A stretch of DNA of 64,000 bases from Comamonas granuli NBRC 101663 (GTDB lineage Bacteria; Pseudomonadota; Gammaproteobacteria; Burkholderiales; Burkholderiaceae_C). The position numbers were made by a program, and so were the translations under genes. Positions 19,809 to 28,450 of the stretch are shown here, piece after piece; the first letter of the stretch is position 1; each line of letters starts with the position of its first letter. The DNA lies in assembly GCF_000739995.1 (NCBI RefSeq), contig NZ_BBJX01000001.1, forward strand, positions 248,001-312,000. Direction: 5' to 3'. Below the pieces are notes generated by a model. The model was not told the origin of the DNA, did no database searches, and worked only from the letters and a program-made list of their open reading frames with translations.

Positions 19809-20093
19809 ATGAACGCTACCGCACGCACCCTCTCCATCGCCGCCGTCGCCGCCCTCGCCTCTTGGGGCGCCCAGGCCAATGATCTGTATGGCACCAATTT
19901 CGAAGCCGGTGTCCAATCCACCCGCAGCCGCGCCGAGGTGCGCACCGAAGCCGCCCAGGCGGTCACGCAGTTCAAGAACTTCGTGGCGGTCGACGCGAAC
20001 GCCGCGCCCTCCACGCTGGACCGCGCCAGCGTGCATGAGCAAGCGGTACAGGCCGCACGCCTGCGCCAGATCGCCATCGGCAACCGCGGCTGA
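19809..20093 (+). CDS. DUF4148-like small secreted protein
   Basis: 94 residues with a signal peptide (about 1-22, cut after AQA). The mature part is short and charged (TRSRAEVRTEAAQAVTQFKN), like the DUF4148 family common in Burkholderiales. The function is unknown. The 165 bases upstream are unusually AT-rich for this window, include TTATTAG and TTTATTCGTC stretches, and probably hold its promoter. An in-frame ATG-less extension upstream is discarded because the signal peptide starts at 19809; GAAGGA precedes it. Confidence 0.75.
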   Translation: MNATARTLSIAAVAALASWGAQANDLYGTNFEAGVQSTRSRAEVRTEAAQAVTQFKNFVAVDANAAPSTLDRASVHEQAVQAARLRQIAIGNRG

Positions 20094-20155
20094 TTGCGGA
20101 TGCGCACGCCGGGCATGCGCCCGGCGTGACCGCAGCATGCGCCCGGAGAATGCCC

Positions 20156-20926
20156 ATGACGCCCCGTGCCTTCATCCACCTGCCCGAGCTGGCTGGCCGC
20201 TTGACGCCGGCGGATGCCTGCGGGCTGCGCCTGACCGATGAGGTGCTGGCCGCCTGGGACGCGCAAGCGCGCCAGCAAGGCCTGCCGCCCGACTGGCGGC
20301 TGAGCACGCAGGAGGTGGAGCGCTCGCGCCAGACCGTGCTGGCCGGGCAGGATGGCAAGGACCTCTGGGTGTTTGCCTATGGCTCGCTGATGTGGAACCC
20401 CGGCATGCACTTCGAAGAAGTACGCCGGGCGCAACTGGATGGATTTGTCCGCCGCTTTGCCCTGGCGACCGCCATAGGCCGCGGCACCCCCGAATGCCCG
20501 GGTCTGGTGCTGACATTGCAGCGCCAGGCCGGCACCTGCCAGGGCCTGGCGTTTCGCATCCACCGCGCACGGGTCGAGACCGAATCGCGCCTGCTGTGGC
20601 GGCGCGAAATGATCCGGGGCAGCTACTGCCCGGCCCTGCTGCCGCTGGACACCCCCCAGGGTGGCATCCAGGCGCTGGTGTTCACGGCCAATACCGCCCA
20701 CCCGCAGCACCGCCAGGGTCTTTCGCTGGCCGAGACGGCCGCCACCATTGCCAGCGCCTGCGGCAGCATAGGCACCAACCGTGACTACCTCGACCAGTTG
20801 GCCGGGCAACTGGACGTGCTGGGCATCGTGGACACGCATGTGCGCACGCTCGCCGCCGCCGTGCGGCAGCAGCGCGCACCCACCCAGCACAAGACCGGCG
20901 ATCGGCATACGATGGCTGGCCCCTGA
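20156..20926 (+). CDS. ChaC-type gamma-glutamylcyclotransferase
   Basis: 256 residues. The glutathione-degrading ChaC family is recognised by VFAYGSLMWNPG (about 73-84), the nucleotide-like loop that binds gamma-glutamyl substrate, followed by RRFALATAIGRGTPECPG. It would release 5-oxoproline and Cys-Gly from glutathione. Two ATGs are possible, 20150 and 20156; GGAG is correctly spaced (8 bases) only for 20156. About 70 N-terminal residues before the domain are variable. Confidence 0.88.
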   Translation: MTPRAFIHLPELAGRLTPADACGLRLTDEVLAAWDAQARQQGLPPDWRLSTQEVERSRQTVLAGQDGKDLWVFAYGSLMWNPGMHFEEVRRAQLDGFVRRFALATAIGRGTPECPGLVLTLQRQAGTCQGLAFRIHRARVETESRLLWRREMIRGSYCPALLPLDTPQGGIQALVFTANTAHPQHRQGLSLAETAATIASACGSIGTNRDYLDQLAGQLDVLGIVDTHVRTLAAAVRQQRAPTQHKTGDRHTMAGP

Positions 20927-20939
20927 ACCCTGCAGATCT

Positions 20940-20966
20940 GCGGGCCGGCCGGAACATCCGGCCCGC
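20940..20966. terminator. hairpin after chaC-like gene
   Basis: A perfect 9-base stem (GCGGGCCGG / CCGGCCCGC) starts 14 bases past the stop codon. No T tract follows. It may terminate the chaC-like transcript or stabilise its 3' end ahead of wrbA. Confidence 0.5.
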
Positions 20967-21010
20967 AACCGCACCTGCTGCTTCGCAGGCATTCACCCCA
21001 GGAGAAATTC

Positions 21011-21613
21011 ATGTCCAAGGTCCTTGTTCTCTATTACTCGACATATGGCCATATGGAAACCATGGCGCAGGCGGTGGCCGAAGGGGCCCGCTCCACCGGC
21101 GCCACGGTGGACGTCAAGCGCGTACCGGAGACGGTGCCCGCCGACATCGCCAAGAACGCGCATTTCAAGCTCGATCAGGCCGCCCCCGTGGCCACGGTGG
21201 CCGAGCTGGAGCACTACGACGCCATCATCGTCGGCGCCCCCACGCGCTTTGGCCGCATGCCCTCGCAGATGGCCAGCTTCCTCGACCAGGCGGGCGGCCT
21301 GTGGGCGCGCGGCGCGCTCAACGGCAAGGTGGGCGCAGCCTTCACCTCCACGGCCACCCAGCATGGCGGCCAGGAGATGACGCTGTTTTCCATCATCACC
21401 AACCTGCTGCACTTCGGCATGGTGATCGTGGGCCTGCCCTATAGCTTCCAGGGCCAGATGACGCTCGACGAAGTGGTCGGCGGCAGCCCCTACGGCGCCA
21501 CCACCATCGCCGGCGGCCAGGGGCAGCGCCAGCCCAGCGCCATCGAACTGGAAGGCGCACGCTTCCAGGGCCGCCTGGTCGCGGAAACCGCGAACAAGCT
21601 GTTCGGCGCCTGA
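21011..21613 (+). CDS. wrbA: NAD(P)H:quinone oxidoreductase, WrbA type
   Basis: 200-residue flavodoxin-like FMN protein that reduces quinones by two electrons. The FMN phosphate loop [12 protein letters not shown] lies at about 9-20; [13 protein letters not shown] and [11 protein letters not shown] are the WrbA signatures. AGGAGAA precedes the ATG. It stands alone between two strong hairpins. Confidence 0.95.
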   Translation: MSKVLVLYYSTYGHMETMAQAVAEGARSTGATVDVKRVPETVPADIAKNAHFKLDQAAPVATVAELEHYDAIIVGAPTRFGRMPSQMASFLDQAGGLWARGALNGKVGAAFTSTATQHGGQEMTLFSIITNLLHFGMVIVGLPYSFQGQMTLDEVVGGSPYGATTIAGGQGQRQPSAIELEGARFQGRLVAETANKLFGA

Positions 21614-21688
21614 GCGCGCTGGACCGCGGGGCGGCGCACGCGCTGCCGCACCCATAGCTGCTGCCCAGGCGCGGCGGCACCCCTGCCT

Positions 21689-21719
21689 GCGCGGCATCCC
21701 GGTCCACGGGATGCCGCGC
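21689..21719. terminator. long hairpin after wrbA
   Basis: A perfect 13-base stem (GCGCGGCATCCCG / CGGGATGCCGCGC) with a 5-base loop, 75 bases past the wrbA stop. No T tract, but this is among the strongest simple hairpins in the window. Confidence 0.6.
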
Positions 21720-21762
21720 CCATTCCTGCCCAGGCTGCCAGCGCGCGGCCACGCGCTGTTTT

Positions 21763-21800
21763 ATTACACATATTTGCAATATGAATTTGTTTTGTGTAAT
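21763..21800. promoter_or_regulatory. inverted repeat operator upstream of PaaX-type gene
   Basis: ATTACACA and TGTGTAAT form a perfect 8-base inverted repeat with a 22-base AT-rich spacer, so half-site centres are 30 bases (three helical turns) apart. It ends 11 bases before the regulator start. Likely autoregulatory operator and promoter; the binding protein is inferred. Confidence 0.55.
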
Positions 21801-21811
21801 ATCTCATCGCC

Positions 21812-22663
21812 ATGCCCCACTCCCCTGCCCCGGAGCCCAAAGTCCAGCCCAAGCACCTGCTGCTGGAATTGCTGCTCGCCACGGACGAAGACTCCCTGCC
21901 CGTGAGCCACGCCGTGGCCGCAGGGGCGGTGTTTGGCCTGAGCGAAAACCATGTGCGCGTGACGCTGGCGCGGCTGGCCGCGCAGGATATGGCCCAGGCG
22001 ACCGAACGCGGCGCCTGGCGCCTGGGGCCGGCGGCGCGAAGCCTGGCGCAGGACGTGGCGAACTGGCGCCGCACCACCGAGCGCCTGCGCCCCTGGAACG
22101 GGCAGTACGTGGCCGTGCACTGCGGCCACCTGGCGCGCAGCGACCGCACCAGCACCCGCCAGCGTGAGCGCGCCCTGCACCTGCTGGGTTTTGCCGAGCT
22201 GCAGCGCGACTTCTGGCTGCGGCCCGACAACATCGAGGCGGACATCGCCGCCATCCGCGCGCGCCTGCACACCCTGGGGCTGGAGCGCGGCGCCGTGGTC
22301 TGCGGCTGCACCCAGCTCGACGCCACCACCGAGGCCGCCGTGGACGCGCTGTGGGACGGCGCCGCCCTCAACCAGGGCTACCGCGCCACGCGGGAGCGCC
22401 TGCAGCGCTGGCTGGAGGGCAGCGCAGGCCTGCCCACCGCGCAGGCGGCGCGCGAATCCTTCTTCCTCGGCGGTGCGGCGATCCGCCAGCTCGTCTACGA
22501 CCCGCTGCTGCCCGAGCCCATGGTGGACGGCGCGCTGCGCCAGTCCTTCATTGCCAGCGTGCTGGCCTTCGACCAGGCCGGGCGCGCCATCTGGCAGCGC
22601 TTTTACGACGCCCTGCCCAGCCCCGACACCGCCACGCGCCGCGCCCGGCTGCGCCTGGCCTGA
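21812..22663 (+). CDS. PaaX-family transcriptional regulator
   Basis: 283 residues: N-terminal winged helix (about 12-75), central PaaX domain and C-terminal helical domain (FFLGGAAIRQLVYDPLLPEPMVD, about 210-235), the three-part PaaX layout. The classic member represses phenylacetate degradation and responds to phenylacetyl-CoA. No paa genes lie here; the neighbour is an AidB-like acyl-CoA dehydrogenase 26 bases downstream, so the effector may be a different acyl-CoA. A perfect inverted repeat precedes the gene. Confidence 0.88.
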   Translation: MPHSPAPEPKVQPKHLLLELLLATDEDSLPVSHAVAAGAVFGLSENHVRVTLARLAAQDMAQATERGAWRLGPAARSLAQDVANWRRTTERLRPWNGQYVAVHCGHLARSDRTSTRQRERALHLLGFAELQRDFWLRPDNIEADIAAIRARLHTLGLERGAVVCGCTQLDATTEAAVDALWDGAALNQGYRATRERLQRWLEGSAGLPTAQAARESFFLGGAAIRQLVYDPLLPEPMVDGALRQSFIASVLAFDQAGRAIWQRFYDALPSPDTATRRARLRLA

Positions 22664-22689
22664 TTCCCCCTCGCGACCGGAGACCCGCC

Positions 22690-24378
22690 ATGACCGCCCT
22701 GAATGACACCCGCGCCCTGCCCAGCCGCTACCTGGCCGAGACCCACGAGGTCGTGAACGTCTCGTGCGAGCTGGCCGACTACAACATGTACGCCCAGGAC
22801 ACCGCGCTGCGCGAGGCCGTGCAGCGCGAGGGCGCCGCCTGGGCCAATGCCGACCTGCAGCGCTTCGGCCAGCTCACCGGCGCGGCCGAATACCTGGAGC
22901 AGGGCGCGCTGGCGAACAAGCACCTGCCCGAGCTGGAGACGCACGACCGCTTCGGCAACCGCATCGACCTGGTGAAGTTCCACCCCGCCTACCACCGCCT
23001 GATGGACACGGCCATCACGCACGGTCTGCATTCCTCGCCGTGGACGGACCCGCGCCCCGGCGCCCATGTGGCGCGCGCCGCAGGCAACTACCTGCACACC
23101 CAGGCCGAAGCCGGGCATGGCTGCCCCATCACCATGACCTTCGCCGCCATCCCCACGCTGCGCCTGCAGCCCGATCTGGCGGCCCAATGGGCCCCCAAGA
23201 TCACCGCGCGGGTCTACGACCCGCGCAACGTGCCCGTGGCGCAGAAGGTCGGCGTCACCATCGGCATGGCCATGACGGAAAAGCAGGGCGGATCGGACGT
23301 GCGCGCCAACACCACCCAGGCCTACCCCGTGGGCCAGGGCGGCCCGGGCCAGATGTACGAGCTCGTGGGCCACAAGTACTTCGTCTCGGCGCCCATGTGC
23401 GACGCCTTCCTCGTGCTGGCGCAGACGGCCAAGGGCCTGTCGTGCTTTCTGCTGCCGCGCTGGCGCCCCGACGGCAGCAAGAACCCCATGCAGGTGCTGC
23501 GCCTGAAGAAGAAAATGGGCAACGCCTCCAACGCCTCGAGCGAGACCGAGCTGCGCGGCGCACTGGCCTGGATGGTGGGCGAGGAAGGGCGCGGCGTGCG
23601 CAACATCATCGAGATGGTGGCCATGACGCGCTTCGACTGCATGGTGGGCTCCAGCGCCGGCATGCGCATGGCGCTGTCGCAGGCGCTGCACCACTGCGCG
23701 CACCGCAGCGCCTTCGGCAAGCGCCTGGTGGAGCAGCCGCTGATGCAGAACGTGCTGGCCGACCTGGCGCTCGAGAGCGAGGCCGCCATGGTGCTGTCCC
23801 TGCGCATGGCGCGCGCGCTGGACGAGCGCGCCGACAGCCGCCACGAAGACCTGCTGGTGCGCCTGATGACCGCCGTGGGCAAATACTGGATCTGCAAGCG
23901 CACGCCGCAGCACGCCTACGAGGCCATGGAGTGCATCGGCGGCAGCGGGGTGATGGAGGACAGCATGTTCCCGCGCCTGTTCCGCGAGTCGCCCGTCAAT
24001 GCCATCTGGGAAGGCAGCGGCAACGTGCAGTGCCTGGACGTGCTGCGCGCCATGGCCAAGGAGCCCGAGGTGGTGCAGGCCTTCTTCGACGAGCTGCGCC
24101 CCACCCAGGGCCAGAACCCCCACCTGGATGCGCAGGTGCGCGCGCTGGCGCAGGAGATCAAGGAGCCGGCCGGCATGGAATACCGTGCGCGCCACGTGGT
24201 CGAGCGCATGGCACTGGCCATGCAGGCCTCGCTGCTGCTGCGCGTGGCCCCCGATTTCGTGGCCGACGCCTTCTGCGCCTCGCGCCTCGATGGCCAGGGG
24301 AGCTTCCACTACGGCGCACTGCCGCGCGGCGCACAGGTGCAGGCCATCATCGAGCGCGCCACGCCGCGCGTGGGCTGA
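22690..24378 (+). CDS. AidB-like acyl-CoA dehydrogenase
   Basis: 562 residues, longer than standard acyl-CoA dehydrogenases (about 385) and close to E. coli AidB (541). FAD-binding and core parts include MTEKQGGSDVRANTT, RFDCMVGSSAGMR and the C-terminal ECIGGSGVMEDS. AidB is linked to the alkylation response and binds DNA; many proteobacterial homologues may act on branched acyl-CoAs. The likely catalytic Glu lies in the AMECIGG region. GGAG precedes ATG 22690. Probably one operon with the PaaX-type gene. Confidence 0.88.
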   Translation: MTALNDTRALPSRYLAETHEVVNVSCELADYNMYAQDTALREAVQREGAAWANADLQRFGQLTGAAEYLEQGALANKHLPELETHDRFGNRIDLVKFHPAYHRLMDTAITHGLHSSPWTDPRPGAHVARAAGNYLHTQAEAGHGCPITMTFAAIPTLRLQPDLAAQWAPKITARVYDPRNVPVAQKVGVTIGMAMTEKQGGSDVRANTTQAYPVGQGGPGQMYELVGHKYFVSAPMCDAFLVLAQTAKGLSCFLLPRWRPDGSKNPMQVLRLKKKMGNASNASSETELRGALAWMVGEEGRGVRNIIEMVAMTRFDCMVGSSAGMRMALSQALHHCAHRSAFGKRLVEQPLMQNVLADLALESEAAMVLSLRMARALDERADSRHEDLLVRLMTAVGKYWICKRTPQHAYEAMECIGGSGVMEDSMFPRLFRESPVNAIWEGSGNVQCLDVLRAMAKEPEVVQAFFDELRPTQGQNPHLDAQVRALAQEIKEPAGMEYRARHVVERMALAMQASLLLRVAPDFVADAFCASRLDGQGSFHYGALPRGAQVQAIIERATPRVG

Positions 24379-24382
24379 AGCG

Positions 24383-24425
24383 CCAAGGCGCACCACCGAT
24401 ACCCCTGACGCCAGCGGCGCCTTGG
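24383..24425. terminator. intergenic stem after aidB-like gene
   Basis: A perfect 9-base pair of arms (CCAAGGCGC / GCGCCTTGG) with a 25-base loop, starting 4 bases after the stop codon. No T tract here, but a second hairpin with a T tract follows. Confidence 0.4.
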
Positions 24426-24465
24426 GCGCGCGGCTGGCGCCGGCACGGGGCTTTGTCCTACCATG

Positions 24466-24487
24466 GGCCGCTTCGCAGCGGCCTTTT
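24466..24487 (+). terminator. Rho-independent terminator
   Basis: GGCCGC-TTCGCA-GCGGCC followed directly by TTTT. The stem is six perfect base pairs. It separates the PaaX/AidB-like operon from the GST gene. Confidence 0.65.
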
Positions 24488-24517
24488 GCGCCTCTGGCCT
24501 CCGGCAAAGGAATCCCC

Positions 24518-25201
24518 ATGCTCCAGCTCTACATCGGCAACAAGAACTACTCCTCCTGGTCCATGCGCCCCTGGGTGCTCATGCGCCAGGCGGGCATCCC
24601 CTTCACTGAAGTCATGGCGCGCTTCGACAGCTTTGCGCCCGACTCGCAGTTCAAGGCCCAGCTCGCCGGGGTCTCGCCCACGGGCAAGGTGCCAGTGCTG
24701 GTCGATGGCGCCCTGGTGGTTTGGGACACCCTGGCCATTGCCGAATACCTGGCCGAGACCCACCCCGACAAGAACCTCTGGCCCCAGGACAAGGCCGCCC
24801 GCGCCCGTGCCCGCAGCGTGGCGGCCGAGATGCACAGCGGCTTTGCCGCCCTGCGCGGCGCCTGCCCCATGAACATCGAAGCGCGGCTGCACGACACCGG
24901 CGCCCTGCTCTGGCGCGACCGCCCCGCCATGCGCGCCGACGTGCAGCGCCTCATCGACATGTGGAGCGAGCTGCTGCAGGAACACGGCGGCCCCATGCTG
25001 TTCGGCCGCTTCAGCATTGCCGACGCGTTTTACGCCCCTGTGTGCATGCGCCTGGCGACCTACGGCCTGCCCGTGCCCGCGCACATCCAGGCCTACGTGC
25101 AGCGCGTGCAGGAGTTGCCCGGCGTCAAGGCCTGGATCGACGGCGCGCTGGCCGAGAACGACTTCCGCGCGTTCGAAGAGCCCTACCGGCTGGGACGCTG
25201 A
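24518..25201 (+). CDS. glutathione S-transferase family protein
   Basis: 227 residues: thioredoxin-like N-terminal domain (about 1-78, with NYSSWSMRPWVLM carrying a Ser active site and VPVLVDGALVVWDTLAI forming the glutathione-gamma-glutamyl site), then an all-helical C-terminal domain. The substrate is unknown. AAAGGA precedes the ATG. It is followed after 11 bases by a metallophosphoesterase on the same strand, a likely two-gene transcript. Confidence 0.9.
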   Translation: MLQLYIGNKNYSSWSMRPWVLMRQAGIPFTEVMARFDSFAPDSQFKAQLAGVSPTGKVPVLVDGALVVWDTLAIAEYLAETHPDKNLWPQDKAARARARSVAAEMHSGFAALRGACPMNIEARLHDTGALLWRDRPAMRADVQRLIDMWSELLQEHGGPMLFGRFSIADAFYAPVCMRLATYGLPVPAHIQAYVQRVQELPGVKAWIDGALAENDFRAFEEPYRLGR

Positions 25202-25212
25202 GGCATGCCGCC

Positions 25213-25980
25213 ATGAGGCTGCACGTGCTCTCGGACCTGCACCTGGGCGTGCACGGCATGGAACACCCGCGCACCGACGCGGACGTGGTCATCCTCGCGG
25301 GCGACATCGCCCGCCCCGCCCAGGCCGTCGCCTGGGCCTGCGGCTTCGACCGCCCCGTGCTTTACGTGCCGGGCAACCACGAGTTCTACGGCTCCAGCCT
25401 GGACGAGACCGCCGAGGCGCTGCAGCGGCTGTGCGCGGGCACCCCCGTGCAGGTGCTCGACAACCGCGCCCTGGAGTGGCAGGGCGTGCGCTTTCTCGGC
25501 AGCACGCTGTGGAGCGATTTCCGCATCCTGGGCGAAGGCGCGGCACGCGCGCAGGCCATGGCCGAGGCGCAGCACTTCATGCGCGACTTCTCCCGCATCC
25601 GCAGCGGCCGGGCGCCCGGGGACGCGCTGTTCACCCCGCAAGATGCCGCCGACCTGTTCGACGCCAACACGCGCTGGCTGCAGACCCAGCTCGCCCAGCC
25701 CTTTGCCGGCCCCACCGTGGTCATCACGCACCACGCGCCCTCGCCGCGCAGCATCCATCCGCGCTTTGCGGGCTCGCCGCTCAACGGCATATTCGTGTCC
25801 GATGCCGAGCACCTGCTCGCCCAGGGCGCAGCACGCCTGTGGATCCACGGCCACACGCACGACAGTTTTGACTACCGGCTGCACGGCACGCGCGTACTGT
25901 GCAACCCGCGCGGCTACGGCAAGGAGGGCATGAACGAAAACGCTCAGTTCGATCCGCACCTGGTGGTCGAAGTCGCGTAG
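25213..25980 (+). CDS. calcineurin-like metallophosphoesterase
   Basis: 255 residues. All metal motifs are present: DLHLG (about 8-12), AGDIAR (D), PGNHEFYG (GNHE), THHAPS (H) and IHGHTHDSFDY (GHxH). Cytosolic, substrate unknown. It is the second gene after the GST. Confidence 0.9.
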   Translation: MRLHVLSDLHLGVHGMEHPRTDADVVILAGDIARPAQAVAWACGFDRPVLYVPGNHEFYGSSLDETAEALQRLCAGTPVQVLDNRALEWQGVRFLGSTLWSDFRILGEGAARAQAMAEAQHFMRDFSRIRSGRAPGDALFTPQDAADLFDANTRWLQTQLAQPFAGPTVVITHHAPSPRSIHPRFAGSPLNGIFVSDAEHLLAQGAARLWIHGHTHDSFDYRLHGTRVLCNPRGYGKEGMNENAQFDPHLVVEVA

Positions 25981-25989
25981 CGCCGGCCC

Positions 25990-26457
25990 TCACCCCTGCC
26001 GGAACTGCTTGCGCAGGAACGGCTTGTGGCGCGCGATGTGCGCCAACTGCGCCGGGGCGATGGCGCCGCCCAGGGTCTCGTCCTCGGTGTTGAGCACGGC
26101 GTTGGCGTAGCGCATGGCGCGCGCCACCACCTCAGCCTCGCTCACGCCCTGCTGCGCAGCCAGGTCCATGGCCACGCGGCGCATGGCGCGCTGCGACAGC
26201 ACCCACATGGCGCCGAAGGCGTCCCACGCTTGGGCAGCCTCCAGCGCCTTGTCGCGCTCGGCCAGAATCTCGTTCAGGGGCTTGGCCAGCACCTCCTGCA
26301 AGGCGTCGAGCTGCTCCTGCAGCGCCTCGGCGTGCTCCTGCAGTTGCGCCGCCGCGGCCTCGGCGGCGCTGGGCGCGGCAGGCGCGGGAAGGGGCAGGCT
26401 GCCATCGGGGTTGGGCTGGACGATGGTGATGGCGGAGGAAGTGGACATGGGAGACAT
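25990..26457 (-). CDS. hypothetical coiled-coil protein
   Basis: 155 residues. Low-complexity Ala/Pro start (about 20-40), then a Leu/Gln/Glu-rich helical stretch (about 42-85) likely to be a coiled coil, and a basic C-terminus. I do not recognise a family. Of two ATGs, 26457 is chosen because AGGAG lies seven bases before it. It converges with the phosphoesterase and is divergent from cca. Confidence 0.65.
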   Translation of the reverse strand: MSPMSTSSAITIVQPNPDGSLPLPAPAAPSAAEAAAAQLQEHAEALQEQLDALQEVLAKPLNEILAERDKALEAAQAWDAFGAMWVLSQRAMRRVAMDLAAQQGVSEAEVVARAMRYANAVLNTEDETLGGAIAPAQLAHIARHKPFLRKQFRQG

Positions 26458-26508
26458 GGGCAAACTCCTGGCGCGGGCAGGGGCGTGAATAGTAACTACA
26501 CTGCCCGC

Positions 26509-27750
26509 ATGCAGATCTACATGGTGGGGGGCGCCGTGCGCGACCGGCTGCTGGGCCGCCCCGTGAACGACCACGACTGGGTGGTCGTGGGCGCCACGCC
26601 CGAGCAGATGGTGGCCCAGGGCTACCTGCCCGTGGGGCGCGACTTTCCGGTCTTTTTGCACCCGCAGACGCGCGAGGAATACGCGCTGGCGCGCACCGAG
26701 CGCAAGAGCGGGCGCGGTTACCGCGGCTTCGTGGTGCAGACCTCGCCCGACGTGACGCTCGAAGAGGACCTTTCGCGGCGCGATCTCACTATCAATGCGA
26801 TAGCTATTGGCGCAGACTCCACGGGCGCTGAGGCCATTTTTGACCCCCATGGCGGCGTGCGCGACCTGCGTGACAAGCTGCTGCGCCACGTGACCCACGC
26901 CTTCCACGACGACCCGGTGCGCATCCTGCGCGTGGCGCGCTTCGCGGCGCGCTTCACCGACTTTTCCGTAGCCCCCGAGACGATGGCGTTGATGCGCTCC
27001 ATGGTGGCGCACGGCGAGGCCGACCACCTGGTGGCCGAGCGCGTGTGGCAGGAGCTGGCGCGCGGCCTCATGGAGGAAAAACCCTCGCGCATGTTCGAGG
27101 TGCTGCGCCAGTGCGGCGCGCTCCAGGTGGTGCTGCCCGAGGTGGACCGCCTGTGGGGCGTGCCCCAGCGCCCCGACTACCACCCCGAAATCGACACCGG
27201 CGTGCACCTGATGATGGTGCTGGACATGGCCGCGCGCCTGCAGGCCCCGCTGGCCGTGCGCTTTGCCTGCCTCACGCACGACCTGGGCAAGGGCACCACG
27301 CCCCAGGATGTGCTGCCGCGCCACATCGGCCATGAGCAGCGCAGCGCCCAACTGCTCAAGGGCCTCAGCGAGCGCCTGCGCGTGCCCACCGACTGCCGCG
27401 AGCTGGCCGACGTGGTGGCGCGCGAGCACGGCAACATCCACAGGAGCGGCGAGCTGGGCGCAGCCGCCCTGGTGCGGCTGCTCGAGCGCTGTGACGCCAT
27501 CCGCAAGCCGGCGCGGCTGGACGAGATCCTGCTGGCCTGCGAGTGCGACGCGCGCGGGCGCCTGCACTTCGAGGCATCGCCCTATCCGCAGCGCGCACGC
27601 ATCAACGGCGCGCTCGCTGCCGTACAAACGGTTGCTACCAGTGTGATAGCTGCTCACGCAGCATCCAAGGGCGTTACAGGCCAAAAAGTGGGTGAACTGA
27701 TCCACGCGGCACGCGTGGAGGCCGTGGCGCGCTGGCTGGGCCAGGGCTGA
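26509..27750 (+). CDS. cca: CCA-adding enzyme / multifunctional CCA protein
   Basis: 413 residues; adds or repairs the 3' CCA end of tRNA. The class II nucleotidyltransferase head has GGAVRDRLLGRPVNDHDWVV (about 7-26) and RRDLTINA; the C-terminal HD domain has THDLGKG (about 259-265), matching E. coli-type Cca with phosphohydrolase activity (412 aa). Odd feature: two stretches, about residues 94-112 and 373-394, coincide with copies of a dispersed repeat that also occurs between genes. They show ATA codons and AT-richer codons unlike the rest, and the reading frame stays open. Confidence 0.94.
   Translation: MQIYMVGGAVRDRLLGRPVNDHDWVVVGATPEQMVAQGYLPVGRDFPVFLHPQTREEYALARTERKSGRGYRGFVVQTSPDVTLEEDLSRRDLTINAIAIGADSTGAEAIFDPHGGVRDLRDKLLRHVTHAFHDDPVRILRVARFAARFTDFSVAPETMALMRSMVAHGEADHLVAERVWQELARGLMEEKPSRMFEVLRQCGALQVVLPEVDRLWGVPQRPDYHPEIDTGVHLMMVLDMAARLQAPLAVRFACLTHDLGKGTTPQDVLPRHIGHEQRSAQLLKGLSERLRVPTDCRELADVVAREHGNIHRSGELGAAALVRLLERCDAIRKPARLDEILLACECDARGRLHFEASPYPQRARINGALAAVQTVATSVIAAHAASKGVTGQKVGELIHAARVEAVARWLGQG
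26788..26844 (+). repeat. short dispersed repeat inside cca, copy 1
   Basis: Aligns with the other copies over CTATCAATGCGATAGCTATT and GGGCGCTGAGGCCATTTTTG. It codes for the residues just after RRDLT, in the frame ATA-GCT. Confidence 0.65.
27624..27689 (+). repeat. short dispersed repeat inside cca, copy 2
   Basis: Aligns over GTTGCTACCAGTGTGATAGC and GGGCGTTACAGGCCAAAAAG. It is in frame near the C-terminus of Cca, again read as ATA-GCT (Val-Ile-Ala-Ala). Confidence 0.65.
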
Positions 27751-27752
27751 GT

Positions 27753-28187
27753 TCAGACCACCGAGCGCACCCAGCGCTCGATGTCCGCCGCCCCCAGGGC
27801 GCCCGAAATGCGCGCGCGCTCGCGCCCGCCCTGGAACAGCACCATGGTGGGAATGCTGCGGATGGCGTAGCGCGCGGCCAGGGCCTGGTGCTCTTCGGTG
27901 TTGAGTTTGGCCAGGCGCACCTGCGGCTCGAGTGCGCGTGCGGCCTGGGCGAAGGCGGGCGCCATCTGGCGGCAGGGCCCGCACCAGGGCGCCCAGAAGT
28001 CCACCAGCACGGGAATGTGGCTGCGCCCCACATGGCGCTCGAAGCTGGCGGCATCGAGCTCCAGCGGCGCGCCGGCAAACAGCGGGCGGTGGCAACTGCC
28101 GCAGTCGGGTTGGCTGCCGAGCTGCGCCGCCTGGACGCGGTTGGTGGTGTGGCAGTGGGGACAGACGATGTGCAGGGCTTCGGTCAT
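27753..28187 (-). CDS. trxC: thioredoxin 2
   Basis: 144 residues. An N-terminal zinc finger of two CxxC pairs (CPHC and CGSC, about 9-32) precedes a thioredoxin fold with the active site WAPWCGPC at about 65-72, the TrxC (not TrxA) architecture. It reduces protein disulfides in the cytosol, often under oxidative stress. The stop lies 3 bases from the convergent cca stop. Confidence 0.95.
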   Translation of the reverse strand: MTEALHIVCPHCHTTNRVQAAQLGSQPDCGSCHRPLFAGAPLELDAASFERHVGRSHIPVLVDFWAPWCGPCRQMAPAFAQAARALEPQVRLAKLNTEEHQALAARYAIRSIPTMVLFQGGRERARISGALGAADIERWVRSVV

Positions 28188-28254
28188 GGCAACTCCTTGA
28201 CGTGCACATCGGGCCGCGCCGCGCCGAATTCAAGAGCGCCCGCGCGGCGCGCCG

Positions 28255-28449
28255 TCACAGCCACTTGGCGAGCAGGCTCAGCAGCAGACTCAGCACCACG
28301 GTGCTGGCGAGCGGAACGTCCCACTCGCGTCCGAACAGCCGGAACCGGAAATCCCCCGGCAGCTTGCCCAACCCCAGCCGCTGCAGCCAGGGCGTGAGCC
28401 CGTTGATGAGCACCAGCGCCAGGAAGACGACGATGAGCCAGCGCAGCAT
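28255..28449 (-). CDS. DUF2905 small membrane protein
   Basis: 64 residues: N-terminal membrane helix (about 3-20), a short loop LGKLPGDFRFRLFGREWDVP, and a second helix (about 46-62). This is the DUF2905 pattern; the function is unknown. Its start is one base after the stop of the MidA-like gene, so the two are coupled. Confidence 0.85.
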   Translation of the reverse strand: MLRWLIVVFLALVLINGLTPWLQRLGLGKLPGDFRFRLFGREWDVPLASTVVLSLLLSLLAKWL

Positions 28450-28450
28450 G

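Noticed and set aside
21640-21690. Possible further copy of the ATAGCT repeat after wrbA
   Set aside because: Only CATAGCTGCTGCCCAGGCGC resembles the left part; the right part is missing, so it may be chance.
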